Shown piece by piece: positions 1 to 7,912 of a stretch of DNA of 34,729 nucleotides. Within the stretch, counting starts at the first letter, position 1; each line of letters starts with the position of its first letter. The stretch comes from an uncultured Collinsella sp. (lineage in GTDB: Bacteria; Actinomycetota; Coriobacteriia; Coriobacteriales; Coriobacteriaceae). Location: the NCBI GenBank assembly GCA_900548935.1, contig URMR01000003.1, positions 1 through 34,729 of the forward strand. Direction: 5' to 3'. Below the pieces are notes generated by a model that did no database searches, was not told the origin of the DNA, and worked only from the letters and a program-made list of their open reading frames with translations. The translations under genes were made by a program, and so were the position numbers.

Positions 1-93
1 CCGGGCGCAAGGTTTTCGCTCGGTCAGGTCCTGGGCTCGCTCGGAAAGCACATTAAGTGCTTTCCGGCTTGTGCGGAACTCGCGACGAACTAA
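1..93 (+). CDS. possible 3' end of an upstream gene (partial)
   Basis: Reading from the first base, this frame is open for 30 codons and stops with TAA at 91-93, about 28 bases before the homoserine kinase start. The piece is too short to recognise. It could be the tail of an upstream threonine-pathway gene, since hom or thrC often precedes thrB, but that is only a guess from context. The hairpin at 42-66 lies inside it, which argues somewhat against coding. Confidence 0.25.
   Translation, partial: PGARFSLGQVLGSLGKHIKCFPACAELATN
42..66. other. 10-bp perfect hairpin upstream of thrB
   Basis: CGGAAAGCAC (42-51) and GTGCTTTCCG (57-66) are perfectly complementary around a 5-base loop. No T-run follows on the plus strand, so it is not a standard intrinsic terminator. 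It may be an RNA processing or stabilising hairpin in front of thrB. Confidence 0.4.
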
Positions 94-121
94 ACGGCCA
101 GACCCGCCCAGGAGGACCCAC

Positions 122-1003
122 ATGATCAAAATCACCGTCCCAGCCACGAGCGCAAACCTAGGCATCGGCTACGACACCCTCGGCATGGCCGTCAGCCTCT
201 ACTCGCACTTCACCTTCGAGCGCGCTGAAAAGCTCACCATCACCGGATGCCCCGAGGAGTTCCAAAACGAGAACAACCTGGTCTACGTCAGCTTTGTCGA
301 TGCGCTTGCCGCATGGGGCGAGCCGGCTTTTCCCGTTGCCATCGACATTCAAACCGATGTGCCCGTCGCTCGTGGCCTGGGCTCCAGCTCCACCTGCGTC
401 GTCGCCGGCATCATGGCAGCCGCCGCACTGACGGGCCATACCGTCGACCGCGCCGAGCTCGTCCGCATTGCCACCGAGGTCGAGGGGCATCCCGATAACG
501 TCGCCCCCGCTATCCTGGGCGGCGCCGTCTGCTCCTTTACGCCGACCGATTCGCTCCCCCAGTGCCTGCGCTACGAGGTGAGCAATCGTCTGCGTTTTAT
601 TACCGTGATTCCGCCCTACGAGGTACACACGAGCGAGGCACGCAAAGTCGTGCCGCAGGAGATTCCGCTCTCCACCGCCGTGTGGCAGATGGGCCGCATC
701 GCCGGTATGACGCGCGGCTTGGAGACTGGTGACCTCGACCTGATTGCCGCCGCCAATGACGATCGCATTCAGGAACCCTATCGTCGCCGCCTGATTCCCG
801 ACTACAACGCCGTGCGCGACACCTGCCTTAACGGCGGCGCCAAGACCATCTGGATCAGTGGTTCGGGCTCGACTCTTATGGCTGTGACCGACGACACCAT
901 CGTGGCAAAGTTCCTGCAGGTCAAGCTACGCGAGCAGTTCCCTAAGTGCGATACGCATATTCTGACGTGCGACACCGAGGGCGCTCAAATCGAGTACCTG
1001 TAG
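122..1003 (+). CDS. thrB: homoserine kinase (GHMP family)
   Basis: Phosphorylates L-homoserine to O-phospho-L-homoserine with ATP, the step before threonine synthase; cytosolic. The 293-residue length is normal for ThrB. The N-terminal block PATSANLGIGYDTLG is typical of GHMP kinases. The ATP-loop motif PVARGLGSSS is at residues 81-90, and a C-terminal SGSGST glycine motif is near the end. The ATG at 122 is chosen because GGAGGA lies at 111-116; an in-frame GTG at 71 would add 17 residues unlike the family. The gene stands alone in the window. Its last codon and stop lie inside the left arm of a large palindrome (997-1183). Confidence 0.93.
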   Translation: MIKITVPATSANLGIGYDTLGMAVSLYSHFTFERAEKLTITGCPEEFQNENNLVYVSFVDALAAWGEPAFPVAIDIQTDVPVARGLGSSSTCVVAGIMAAAALTGHTVDRAELVRIATEVEGHPDNVAPAILGGAVCSFTPTDSLPQCLRYEVSNRLRFITVIPPYEVHTSEARKVVPQEIPLSTAVWQMGRIAGMTRGLETGDLDLIAAANDDRIQEPYRRRLIPDYNAVRDTCLNGGAKTIWISGSGSTLMAVTDDTIVAKFLQVKLREQFPKCDTHILTCDTEGAQIEYL

Positions 1004-1183
1004 ACATCCTCCTCATATACCTGTCCGGGACGGTCGGGATGTTCCCTCAAAATCGTCCTCGCGCATGAAGGCCCCTTGTCCTGCTCCTACGGAGCGACGG
1101 ACAAGGGGCCTTCGCGCTGCGGAATGATTTTGAGGGAACATCCCGACCGTCCCTGCGCCTACCTTGCTGAGGATGTCTACAGG
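997..1183 (-). repeat. family A palindromic element, copy A1
   Basis: A 187-bp palindrome between convergent 3' ends. The outer 15-bp arms (997-1011 and 1169-1183) match perfectly, followed by two unpaired 15-base strands (1012-1026 and 1154-1168), then perfect 27-bp arms (1027-1053 and 1127-1153), then a core hairpin. Read on the minus strand, the core has the family signature: CATTCCGCAG on the 5' side and ATGCGCGAGGACG on the 3' side, around a GC stem (AAGGCCCC/GGGGCCTT) and a variable terminal hairpin. Copies A2 and A3 share the signature, but their arms differ in sequence. It may act as a bidirectional 3' end structure, a structured RNA or a REP/MITE-like element. Confidence 0.85.
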
Positions 1184-1290
1184 GACCCACGCTTTGAAGG
1201 GGCGCCGGGCTGATAGCCTGCTTTTTATTGATAGGGGCTATTGCTAGGCTGGAGCACTTCCTAGAGGCGGGCATCAGCTGTGTGCTTGGT

Positions 1291-1989
1291 TTACGCTGCG
1301 CTGGTTTCTTTGTATTCGAAGACTGGTTCTAGGAGATCTTCGATGTTGCAGTGGAGGGCTTTTGCTATAGCTCTTACGGTTGTTACCGAGGCTTCGTTGA
1401 TGTTTCGCTGGCGCTGTTCGTACATTTGGATTGAACGGAGCGATACACCCGATTCGTATGCCAGGTCTTGTTGGGTTTTTTTAATCCTCTTTCTTGCTAG
1501 CGCCAGTTTAGTCTGACGCGGCGCCTTCTTCGCCATATCACAGACAAGGCGCGCCACGCGCTCCTCCGAGGCCTCATGCCAGGGGTAGTACAGGTTTCGC
1601 AGCGCATCAAATGGAACAACATGAAGCAGATCTTCGAACGATTCCCCTAGGCGCCACTGCAAATATGCCAGTATCCAGCCTGTCCAATATTCTGGTGTCT
1701 TCTCAAATCGGTAGGTCCGATCTGGCATCGACCCTGTTTGGTAACCAGATCTTTCGGAGATGAGCGCAAATAGTTCAACGCCCGATTTTCCCGACACTAC
1801 CCATGCGTTGCCGCGCTCAAACTCGCGAGCTACGCCGCTCAGGCAAAAGAGTTCAGCGACTTCTGATCCTTCTGCTCCATAATCGTTAACGGCATAGTCA
1901 AAGCAGTCGCCGAGGTTGTTCATTGCATCCTCGAGGTAGTAGACGGGGTATGTCCTACTCGGCCCACAATCCGTTAACTCTTGGATCAT
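1291..1989 (-). CDS. HTH (XRE-type) protein, partner of the DUF3990-like protein
   Basis: 232 residues. The C-terminal third (about 150-222) is a Cro/CI-type helix-turn-helix: KKTQQDLAYESGVSLRSIQM followed by a helix ending NIEDLLEP. The first ~140 residues form an acidic, aromatic-rich domain of unknown function (motif GNAWVVSGKSGVELF). The ATG at 1989 has a good Shine-Dalgarno (GGGAGG about 10 bases upstream) and overlaps the preceding gene's 3' end by 35 bp, so translation is probably coupled. Paired with a small putative ADP-ribosyltransferase-fold gene, it resembles an antitoxin/autorepressor; the role is inferred. Base composition is clearly more AT-rich than neighbouring genes. An internal ATG at 1923 is an alternative start. 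Confidence 0.72.
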   Translation of the reverse strand: MIQELTDCGPSRTYPVYYLEDAMNNLGDCFDYAVNDYGAEGSEVAELFCLSGVAREFERGNAWVVSGKSGVELFALISERSGYQTGSMPDRTYRFEKTPEYWTGWILAYLQWRLGESFEDLLHVVPFDALRNLYYPWHEASEERVARLVCDMAKKAPRQTKLALARKRIKKTQQDLAYESGVSLRSIQMYEQRQRNINEASVTTVRAIAKALHCNIEDLLEPVFEYKETSAA

Positions 1990-2638
1990 TTAAATCAACC
2001 CTCCCTGCCATCAAATCCCTAATGTCGACACCATCAGAGTCAAATCCGTTTACCGTATCCAGGTACTTACGTCGAGCATTCTGTTCTCGCTCAAATCGTT
2101 TGGGATAAAACTCAGCTCCCGAGGCCTGTTTCCAATCGCGGAACCTGATCGCCGAGAACGCGCGCTCACTCATAAGCGCATATTGAATGCCCAAATCGCC
2201 CAAACGCATAATGCGCTGCAATTGCCTGAGCGAAATCATGCCGTTGACAAACTGTCTTGCAAACGAGAAATAAGAATCGTCTGCACGATAGCCTCGAATA
2301 ACGTCATAAGGAGATATATCAATTAAGCAGTTATCAAGTAGATAGCGAAGCCCCTCGCGTGCTACTGGCGTTGAAACATTGAACTCTCTGTTATTCGCCA
2401 GAATTGCAAGCCAGTTGAGAATCGAGAACTCACCTGATTCCAAATCCAAAATCGCAAGGCCATCTAAATCAAGCTCATATCGATTGGCAATGCCATCAGA
2501 CTCAGTCCGGCATGCCCACTCCATTGCCATTTCTTCATGCGGCGTGCAATAAAACCCGCGCCCATAGTCATTGAATTGCCTACATTTATCCAACGATGGA
2601 TGCTCGACAACTACGTCCGATCCGTGCCATAACTCCAT
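1955..2638 (-). CDS. DUF3990-like protein, putative ADP-ribosyltransferase-fold effector
   Basis: 227 residues. The N-terminus (MELWHGS, then FNDYGRGFYCT and AMEWA within the first 45 residues) matches the pattern of DUF3990, a family related to ADP-ribosyltransferase folds. The rest is poorly characterised. The ATG at 2638 is chosen because GGAGGT lies 5 bases upstream; a TTG four codons earlier has no better signal. It is first in a two-gene unit with the HTH protein. A 19-bp perfect inverted repeat lies 19-65 bases upstream of the start. AT-rich composition suggests recent acquisition. Calling it a toxin is inference from gene pairing and fold; no catalytic triad was confirmed. Confidence 0.68.
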   Translation of the reverse strand: MELWHGSDVVVEHPSLDKCRQFNDYGRGFYCTPHEEMAMEWACRTESDGIANRYELDLDGLAILDLESGEFSILNWLAILANNREFNVSTPVAREGLRYLLDNCLIDISPYDVIRGYRADDSYFSFARQFVNGMISLRQLQRIMRLGDLGIQYALMSERAFSAIRFRDWKQASGAEFYPKRFEREQNARRKYLDTVNGFDSDGVDIRDLMAGRVDLNDPRVNGLWAE

Positions 2639-2656
2639 ATCGACCTCCAAACAAAA

Positions 2657-2703
2657 ATATCACCCCAGTGATAGTGTACCAACAACTATCACTGGGGTGA
2701 TAT
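2657..2703 (-). promoter_or_regulatory. 19-bp perfect inverted repeat: operator/promoter of the DUF3990-HTH unit, or engB terminator
   Basis: Arms 2657-2675 and 2685-2703 are perfect reverse complements around 9 bases. On the minus strand an extended -10 (TG-G-TACACT, hexamer at 2673-2678) straddles the arm and spacer, as expected for an operator bound by the downstream HTH protein. The same hairpin is followed on the minus strand by TTTTTGTTT, so it could also terminate engB transcription. Both roles are possible at once. Confidence 0.7.
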
Positions 2704-2739
2704 AGATAGATGCAAACTATTGCCTGCCATGAGCCCTTA

Positions 2740-3330
2740 CTAGAGGCAAGCCTCGGCGATGCGCTTTTTGAGTTCGTCGATGCCGGTGCCGGTCTGGGAG
2801 CTTGTAATGATTACGTTCTCGGCCGGGACGTTGAGCTGCTTTTTGATGGCTGCTGCCTGGCGGGCCTGCTGGGTGCGGCTGAGCTTGTCGGCCTTGGTGA
2901 GGCAGACGATAAAGTTGAACTCGTTGCCCTGCAGGTAGTCGATCATGTCATGATCGAGCTTACTGGGGTCGTGGCGAATGTCCACCAGCGACACGACCAG
3001 GTTAAAGCTGCGCTCGGAGTCGAAGAAGTCGCCGATGAGCTCGGCCCAGCGGTCGCGCTCAGCCTTGGAACGGCGGGCGAAACCGTAACCCGGCAGGTCG
3101 ACAAAGTGCACGTCGTCGGCCTCGAAGAAATTGATATTGCTCGTTTTACCCGGCGTACTCGAAACCTTGACCAGGTTCTTGCGGCCAAAGAGTTTGTTCA
3201 TAATCGACGACTTGCCCACATTTGAGCGGCCAACGAAGCTCACCTCGGGACAGGTGGACTCGGGAATCTGCGAAACCTTGCCGTAGCTGGCGACGAACTT
3301 GGCAAGCTGATAGTTAATGGAATCGGCCAT
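2740..3330 (-). CDS. engB: ribosome-biogenesis GTPase YsxC/EngB
   Basis: 196-residue GTPase of the TrmE-Era-EngA-EngB-septin group; the family is needed for late 50S subunit assembly. All G motifs are visible: G1 GRSNVGKSS, the switch I threonine in STPGKT, G3 DLPGYG, G4 TKAD and G5 TSS near the C-terminus. Length is normal. The ATG at 3330 is preferred over a GTG two codons earlier because AGGAG sits 6 bases upstream of it. It follows mtnN by 39 bases on the same strand, a likely operon. Confidence 0.93.
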   Translation of the reverse strand: MADSINYQLAKFVASYGKVSQIPESTCPEVSFVGRSNVGKSSIMNKLFGRKNLVKVSSTPGKTSNINFFEADDVHFVDLPGYGFARRSKAERDRWAELIGDFFDSERSFNLVVSLVDIRHDPSKLDHDMIDYLQGNEFNFIVCLTKADKLSRTQQARQAAAIKKQLNVPAENVIITSSQTGTGIDELKKRIAEACL

Positions 3331-3369
3331 GGACACTCCTTGGTCGTAGGTTTTTACAAAACGGGCGTG

Positions 3370-4110
3370 CTATTGCGCGGCGGCAATACGACGAACGATG
3401 TCGAGCGTGATGCCGCTTGCGGTGCGAGCGTACTCATCCAGATCGAACTCGCGCTCGCAAAACGCGTCATATGCCTCGTCACAATTATCGCTGATAGCGC
3501 GCAGCACCAGGCAATCGACACCATTCTTGGCCGCGATGTGCGCAATTGCCGCGCCCTCCATTTCGACGCAATCGGCATGCGTGGCCTCAATCGCAGCGAT
3601 GCGCATGGCGTCGCCCGTTACAAAGCGGTCACCCGTAGCGATAGTGCCAACCAGGAACTGTTTGGGGTCCTTCTCCGCAGAATTCTCATCCGCCGAGGCA
3701 TCCACAAATCCATGCTCGGCAAGCACGGCGGCGGCAACATCAACCAACGCCGGCGTCGAGACAAACTCCTCGAGCCCCGGCGCGGACTCGGCGATGAGTG
3801 CCGTATCGGTATCCAGATAGCGCAGGCACTTGCCTATAACCACGTCGTTAATATGGAGTTTAGGGTTTAGGCCGCCCGCAATACCCGAGAACACAACAGC
3901 CTGCGGGGCGTATTTGCTGATGAGATGCTGCGTTGCCGCCGCGGCGTTTACGGTTCCCATGCCAGCGGTCGTAGCAACAACGGACAAACCGTCGAGCTCG
4001 CCGCTGACAACGGTCAAGCCCGCCTCTTGTACCACACGAGCGCCGTTCAGTTCTTCTTTAATCTGCGCAACCTCTTTTTCGAGTGCACCGATGATTGCGA
4101 TGGTAGGCAT
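3370..4110 (-). CDS. mtnN: 5'-methylthioadenosine/S-adenosylhomocysteine nucleosidase
   Basis: Hydrolyses MTA and SAH to adenine plus the ribose thioether, recycling SAM by-products; cytosolic. 246 residues. The N-terminus PTIAIIGALEKEV matches the family start and carries the conserved glutamate. FSGIAGGLN is the phosphorylase-like glycine loop. VEMEGAAIAHIA holds the ribose-binding Met-Glu pair. RAISDNCDE contains the catalytic Asp. The ATG at 4110 fits the family; an in-frame start at 4170 would add 20 unrelated residues. The ribosome-binding site is only a G-rich stretch. Likely cotranscribed with engB. Confidence 0.92.
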   Translation of the reverse strand: MPTIAIIGALEKEVAQIKEELNGARVVQEAGLTVVSGELDGLSVVATTAGMGTVNAAAATQHLISKYAPQAVVFSGIAGGLNPKLHINDVVIGKCLRYLDTDTALIAESAPGLEEFVSTPALVDVAAAVLAEHGFVDASADENSAEKDPKQFLVGTIATGDRFVTGDAMRIAAIEATHADCVEMEGAAIAHIAAKNGVDCLVLRAISDNCDEAYDAFCEREFDLDEYARTASGITLDIVRRIAAAQ

Positions 4111-4233
4111 ACCATCCCCCAAACCCGTGAAAACTGCTATCCACGGTATGGTACCAGCATTTTGGCTCAACCGCGCAATACGAAGCCGCTAGACCACCGC
4201 AGCGCGGGTATCGTAGAGAAGCAAAATGACTTG

Positions 4234-5052
4234 CTAGCCGATGGCGTTTTTGAGCTCCACGCGGCGCTTTTTCATACCGGCCATAACGGCATTGCGCAGC
4301 TCGGGCATGCGCGCGGTATCCATCTGTGGAACGCCCTCGAGCTTATAGGGAATCCCCAGCTGCTCATACTTGACGACACCCATCGTGTGATACGGCAGCA
4401 TTTCCAGACCGACCACGTTATGCCACGGGGCGATCAGGCGGCCGAGCGCCTCGCACTCCTCAACCGTATCGGTAATGCCCGGCACCACCACGTGGCGGAT
4501 AACGACCTTAATCTTGCGACGCGCAAGCTCATCACCAAACGCCAGAATGCGTGCGGGATCGCAACCGGTCAGCTTTTTATGCTCGACGGGATCGGCGTGT
4601 TTAATGTCGAGCAGCACCATATCGGTCTCGTTGAGTACGGCATCGAACTTCTCGGGATGCGCGGGATCGAACGCATAGCCGCAGCTATCCAAGCAGGTAT
4701 GCACGCGGCCATCGGGGTTGTTGTGCATTGCGCGGAACAGGTCGGCCAAAAACGCGGGCTGCAGGAGCGGCTCGCCGCCGGACACCGTAATACCACCGCT
4801 GCGGTAAAACTCATGGTTGCTCTGGAACTCGTCCATCAGGTGCTCTACGGTCACCATGGTGCCGCCGTTAACCGACCAGGTATCGGGGTTGTGGCAATAC
4901 GCACAGCGCATGGGGCAGCCCTGAACAAACACCACAAAGCGGATGCCGGGTCCATCGACCGTCCCCATCGTCTCAATCGAATGCACGCGGCCCAGGGCAA
5001 ACGCAGAGTCCTCGGGACGAGCGTCCACACCCTCGAGCGTCATCTCAGCCAT
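4234..5052 (-). CDS. pflA: pyruvate formate-lyase activating enzyme (radical SAM)
   Basis: Generates the glycyl radical on pyruvate formate-lyase using SAM and a [4Fe-4S] cluster. The cluster motif CPMRCAYC follows the conserved SIETMGTVDGPGIRFVVF block. ITVSGGEPLLQ and CLDSCGYAFD are typical radical-SAM glycine and beta-strand motifs, and LLDIKH and EMLPYH match PflA. About 272 residues. The start is uncertain: ATG at 5052 has AAGG upstream; ATGs at 5073 and 5043 are also possible. It is unlinked to the pfl genes 7 kb away and must supply the radical to the separately encoded glycyl subunit. Confidence 0.92.
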   Translation of the reverse strand: MAEMTLEGVDARPEDSAFALGRVHSIETMGTVDGPGIRFVVFVQGCPMRCAYCHNPDTWSVNGGTMVTVEHLMDEFQSNHEFYRSGGITVSGGEPLLQPAFLADLFRAMHNNPDGRVHTCLDSCGYAFDPAHPEKFDAVLNETDMVLLDIKHADPVEHKKLTGCDPARILAFGDELARRKIKVVIRHVVVPGITDTVEECEALGRLIAPWHNVVGLEMLPYHTMGVVKYEQLGIPYKLEGVPQMDTARMPELRNAVMAGMKKRRVELKNAIG

Positions 5053-5169
5053 TCCCGGTACCTTGCCTCTCATTGGTTTTAGCTACATAAATGCCAGAGT
5101 CATTCTAGCCCATATGCATGATGGCGAAACGGTTTAGCGGTCAATTGGGTTGCCTATTTGACCCTACGC

Positions 5170-5206
5170 AAAAGCGGCGGGTCGATTGTCTCAACCCGCC
5201 CGCCGC
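5170..5206 (-). terminator. probable intrinsic terminator of degV
   Basis: GC-rich inverted repeat (GCGGCGGGT at 5174-5182 against ACCCGC...CGC at 5194-5206, with a small bulge), followed on the minus strand by TTTTGCG (A-run at 5170-5173). It lies 30-70 bases past the degV stop. Confidence 0.65.
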
Positions 5207-5237
5207 CGAGGCAATAGAAATCGATAGACGCCAGGCC

Positions 5238-6092
5238 TTACGCCTTGAGCGTGAGCACCGCGCCGAAGGCGGTCGGGCCGCAATGGCTCGAGATGACGCC
5301 GCCGACCTGAGTCCAGGTAACGTCCTTAAAGCCCAGGTCGTGCGCATAGACTTCCATGTCGTCGCGCAGCTCCTGGGAAAGGCCCACCGAATACGCCAGG
5401 CCAATGTGAGAGTAGTCGATCTCGCCCTTCGCAACCATGTGGTCAATAAAGGCGCGGGCGCATTTGAGCATAGAGCCGCGGAACTTCTTGGTTGCCACGA
5501 ACTTGCCGCCCGTCACCTCAATGCAGGGCTTAATCTTGAGCAGGTGGGCGCCCAGGAACGCGACGTTGGACAAGCGACCGCCCGCCTTAAGGAAGGCAAG
5601 GTCCGTAGGAACAAAACCCAGCAACACACGGTCCATGACGGAATTCGTAAATGCAAAGATCTCGTCGACGGTGGCATCGGGGTGAGCCTCGATGTATTTG
5701 GCGGTCTCGACGACAACGAGCGACTGACCCACCGAAACAAAACGCGTGTCCATGGAGAACACGTAGTCGCGCCCCTTGGCTGCAATCTTGGAGGACTGAT
5801 GCGAGCAGGTCGTGGCCTCGGAATACGCGAGATGCAAAATAGTCGCGTCGGGCTGCTCGGCATGAATTCGGTCATACACGTGAGCAAAATCCGCAGGCGC
5901 GCAGCCACTAGTCTTGGGCATTACGCCAAACTCGTTGCAGCGTGAATAAATCTCGAGCGGATCGATCGAACCGTCCTCGACGGTCTCGTCACCAATCGTG
6001 ACATGCATGGGCACGCGCACGATGCCGTAGCGCTCGCAAAGCTCCGGCGTCACATCCGACCCAGACTCAACCACGATTACGTACTTGCCCAT
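5238..6092 (-). CDS. DegV family fatty-acid-binding protein
   Basis: 284 residues, typical for DegV proteins, which bind fatty acids; in Firmicutes some act as FakB subunits that present fatty acids to a kinase. The family starts with a short strand then ESGSDVTPE. MPKTSGCAPADF carries the conserved TS pair contacting the carboxylate. GRLSNVAFLGAHLLKIKPCI is the hallmark second-domain block, and SSHCGPTAFG the C-terminal motif. The ATG at 6092 begins exactly at the family start; upstream in-frame sequence is not conserved. No FakA-like kinase is in the window, so a FakB role cannot be assigned. Flanked by terminator-like hairpins on both sides, so probably monocistronic. Confidence 0.88.
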   Translation of the reverse strand: MGKYVIVVESGSDVTPELCERYGIVRVPMHVTIGDETVEDGSIDPLEIYSRCNEFGVMPKTSGCAPADFAHVYDRIHAEQPDATILHLAYSEATTCSHQSSKIAAKGRDYVFSMDTRFVSVGQSLVVVETAKYIEAHPDATVDEIFAFTNSVMDRVLLGFVPTDLAFLKAGGRLSNVAFLGAHLLKIKPCIEVTGGKFVATKKFRGSMLKCARAFIDHMVAKGEIDYSHIGLAYSVGLSQELRDDMEVYAHDLGFKDVTWTQVGGVISSHCGPTAFGAVLTLKA

Positions 6093-6174
6093 TATTATCA
6101 CGACCCATCTCAACATTGGCTTTTCAATACATGGCACGCGCCGCCGCACTGTTGCACAACAGCGTCCAAGCGCC

Positions 6175-6216
6175 AAAGAGACGCCGCCCCTTGCACACAA
6201 CAAAGGACAGCGTCTC
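6175..6216 (-). terminator. terminator-like hairpin between the sucrose operon and degV
   Basis: On the minus strand GAGACGC and GCGTCTC (ends 6178 and 6216) pair, with further inner pairing of CTTTG with CAAGG, and only a short TTT follows. The rest of the 276-base gap (6093-6368) shows no gene; it holds this hairpin and presumably the degV promoter. Confidence 0.45.
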
Positions 6217-6368
6217 CCTGGAAAACTCCGTGCTTATCTAGGATTCCATACGATTTATTAAGGAGGGTTACTTATTCCGCAAACGGTCGCTATATGCGGT
6301 AAGCGGTAGTTGGCCGCGACAACTGCGACACATTCCGTCCAGTAAATCCAATCGTGCTCCACGCACGG

Positions 6369-7811
6369 TTAATGCACGAGGCGGTAGAAATACATCGATG
6401 CCGCACCCTCGGCGTGCAGCTCCATCGCCGGAACCGCCGGCGAATAGGTACGGCTCGTAAGTGCCGCCTCGCCGCCATTTGCAAAAATCTCGACCATCGT
6501 AGTGTCCGAAAGCACGCGTAGGTCGCGAAGCTCGCCGAGCTCAATCGACCTCTGGTCGCGCCCATAGCCTTCGTCACCCATATCGAGGGTAAGCATCCCG
6601 TCCGTATAACGCACAAAGACACCCTTGCGGATTTCGAGCTCGACCATCTTGGCGCCCTCGCAGGAAACCACAAGATCAAACAGGCGGCCCGGCTCCTCAA
6701 CGGTTTCACCGCCTGTCGCGCGAACGCAGTCGCCGCGCATCCTCCCAATCTCGTGCGCCGGCTGCTGGCAGAGCTTACCATCGCGCATGCTCAGCTCTCG
6801 CGGCACCGTCAACGCGCACTGCCACCCGCGCGCCACCGTCGGGTTTTCCGCCGTCGCATCGGGGCAACCCGACCATCCGATCATCAAACGCCGGCCTGCA
6901 GCATCCTCAAAGGACTGCGGTGCGTAGAAATCAAAGCCGGCATCGACCATCGGGGGCATGCCCTGCCCGGCGATCTTAAAACTCGGCGCCTCCCAATCGG
7001 CCTCGATGGGAAACCACACGCACTGGTGCGGATTGCGGTAACGCCATCCATCGGCGGACACACCCTGCGGACAGCAAACGAGAATAAGCTCGCCATCAAG
7101 CTCAAACAGATCAGGGCACTCCCACATAAAGCCAAACTTCTCGCCCAGCTCAATGCGCGTCGCATAGCTCCAGACCCCTAAATCACGCGAAGTATAGACA
7201 AGCACGCAGCCACGGTCGTCTTTCGTACGAGCGCCCAGAACCATGTAGTAGATACCATCGTGTTCAAGGATTTTGGGATCACGCACGTGCGTACCGATAT
7301 CGTCGGGGTAATCGACCGGCCCAACAGCTATGCGCTTCTCGCCCAATTCGTCGGGATTCTCGGCAACCATATGAATCTGGTTTTGCTCACGGCCCGTCAA
7401 CACGTAGTCGTAATCATCACGGTCAAAATGCTTGACGTTGCCGGTATAGAAGTAGTGAATCTTGCCATCGCGTACAAAGGCAGAACCAGAATACGCTCCG
7501 CTCGAATCCAAATCGGAATCGGGGAACAGCACAGGGCCGCGATTCTCGTACGTCACAAAATCCTTTGTCGTCAGATGGTTCCAAAGCACTGGACCGCCAT
7601 GCGCAGCATCGAATGGATCGTATTGGTGATAGATGTGATACGTATCACCGATCTGCACCAAACCGTTGGGGTCGTTGAGCCAGCCAAGCTCAGGCTCCAC
7701 ATGGAACAGGAGCCTATCGGGGTCGGACGCGACGCGAGCCGCCGTCTCATCCTGTCCGGCTCGCCACTGCCCATAGTCCGCGCGTGTCACCTTATTTTTT
7801 TGATTAAACAT
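6369..7811 (-). CDS. scrB: GH32 sucrose-6-phosphate hydrolase / beta-fructofuranosidase
   Basis: 480-residue GH32 enzyme. The catalytic nucleophile lies in WLNDPNG (Asp47), the transition-state stabiliser in RDPK (Asp178) and the acid/base in WECPDLF (Glu231), followed by a C-terminal beta-sandwich. No signal peptide, so it acts inside the cell, consistent with hydrolysis of sucrose-6-phosphate made by the neighbouring EIIBC. Last gene of a three-gene minus-strand operon, 101 bases after the permease; a strong hairpin lies in that gap. Sucrose specificity is inferred from context; another fructosyl-phosphate is possible. Confidence 0.88.
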   Translation of the reverse strand: MFNQKNKVTRADYGQWRAGQDETAARVASDPDRLLFHVEPELGWLNDPNGLVQIGDTYHIYHQYDPFDAAHGGPVLWNHLTTKDFVTYENRGPVLFPDSDLDSSGAYSGSAFVRDGKIHYFYTGNVKHFDRDDYDYVLTGREQNQIHMVAENPDELGEKRIAVGPVDYPDDIGTHVRDPKILEHDGIYYMVLGARTKDDRGCVLVYTSRDLGVWSYATRIELGEKFGFMWECPDLFELDGELILVCCPQGVSADGWRYRNPHQCVWFPIEADWEAPSFKIAGQGMPPMVDAGFDFYAPQSFEDAAGRRLMIGWSGCPDATAENPTVARGWQCALTVPRELSMRDGKLCQQPAHEIGRMRGDCVRATGGETVEEPGRLFDLVVSCEGAKMVELEIRKGVFVRYTDGMLTLDMGDEGYGRDQRSIELGELRDLRVLSDTTMVEIFANGGEAALTSRTYSPAVPAMELHAEGAASMYFYRLVH

Positions 7812-7832
7812 CGCCGTTGACTTTCTCGTCTA

Positions 7833-7876
7833 TGGGGAAGGACGTTCGACTCACACGAGTCGAACGCCCTTCCCCA
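7833..7876 (-). other. 20-bp intercistronic hairpin between EIIBC and scrB
   Basis: Arms 7833-7852 and 7857-7876 pair along 20 bases around a 4-base loop. The single non-Watson-Crick position is an A opposite C on the plus strand but a G-U wobble in the minus-strand RNA, so the structure is intact in the operon transcript. No T-run follows, which suggests RNA processing, stabilisation or partial attenuation rather than full termination. Confidence 0.7.
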
Positions 7877-7912
7877 AATGGACTTATCCTCAGATTACGC
7901 TGAACGGCTCAA

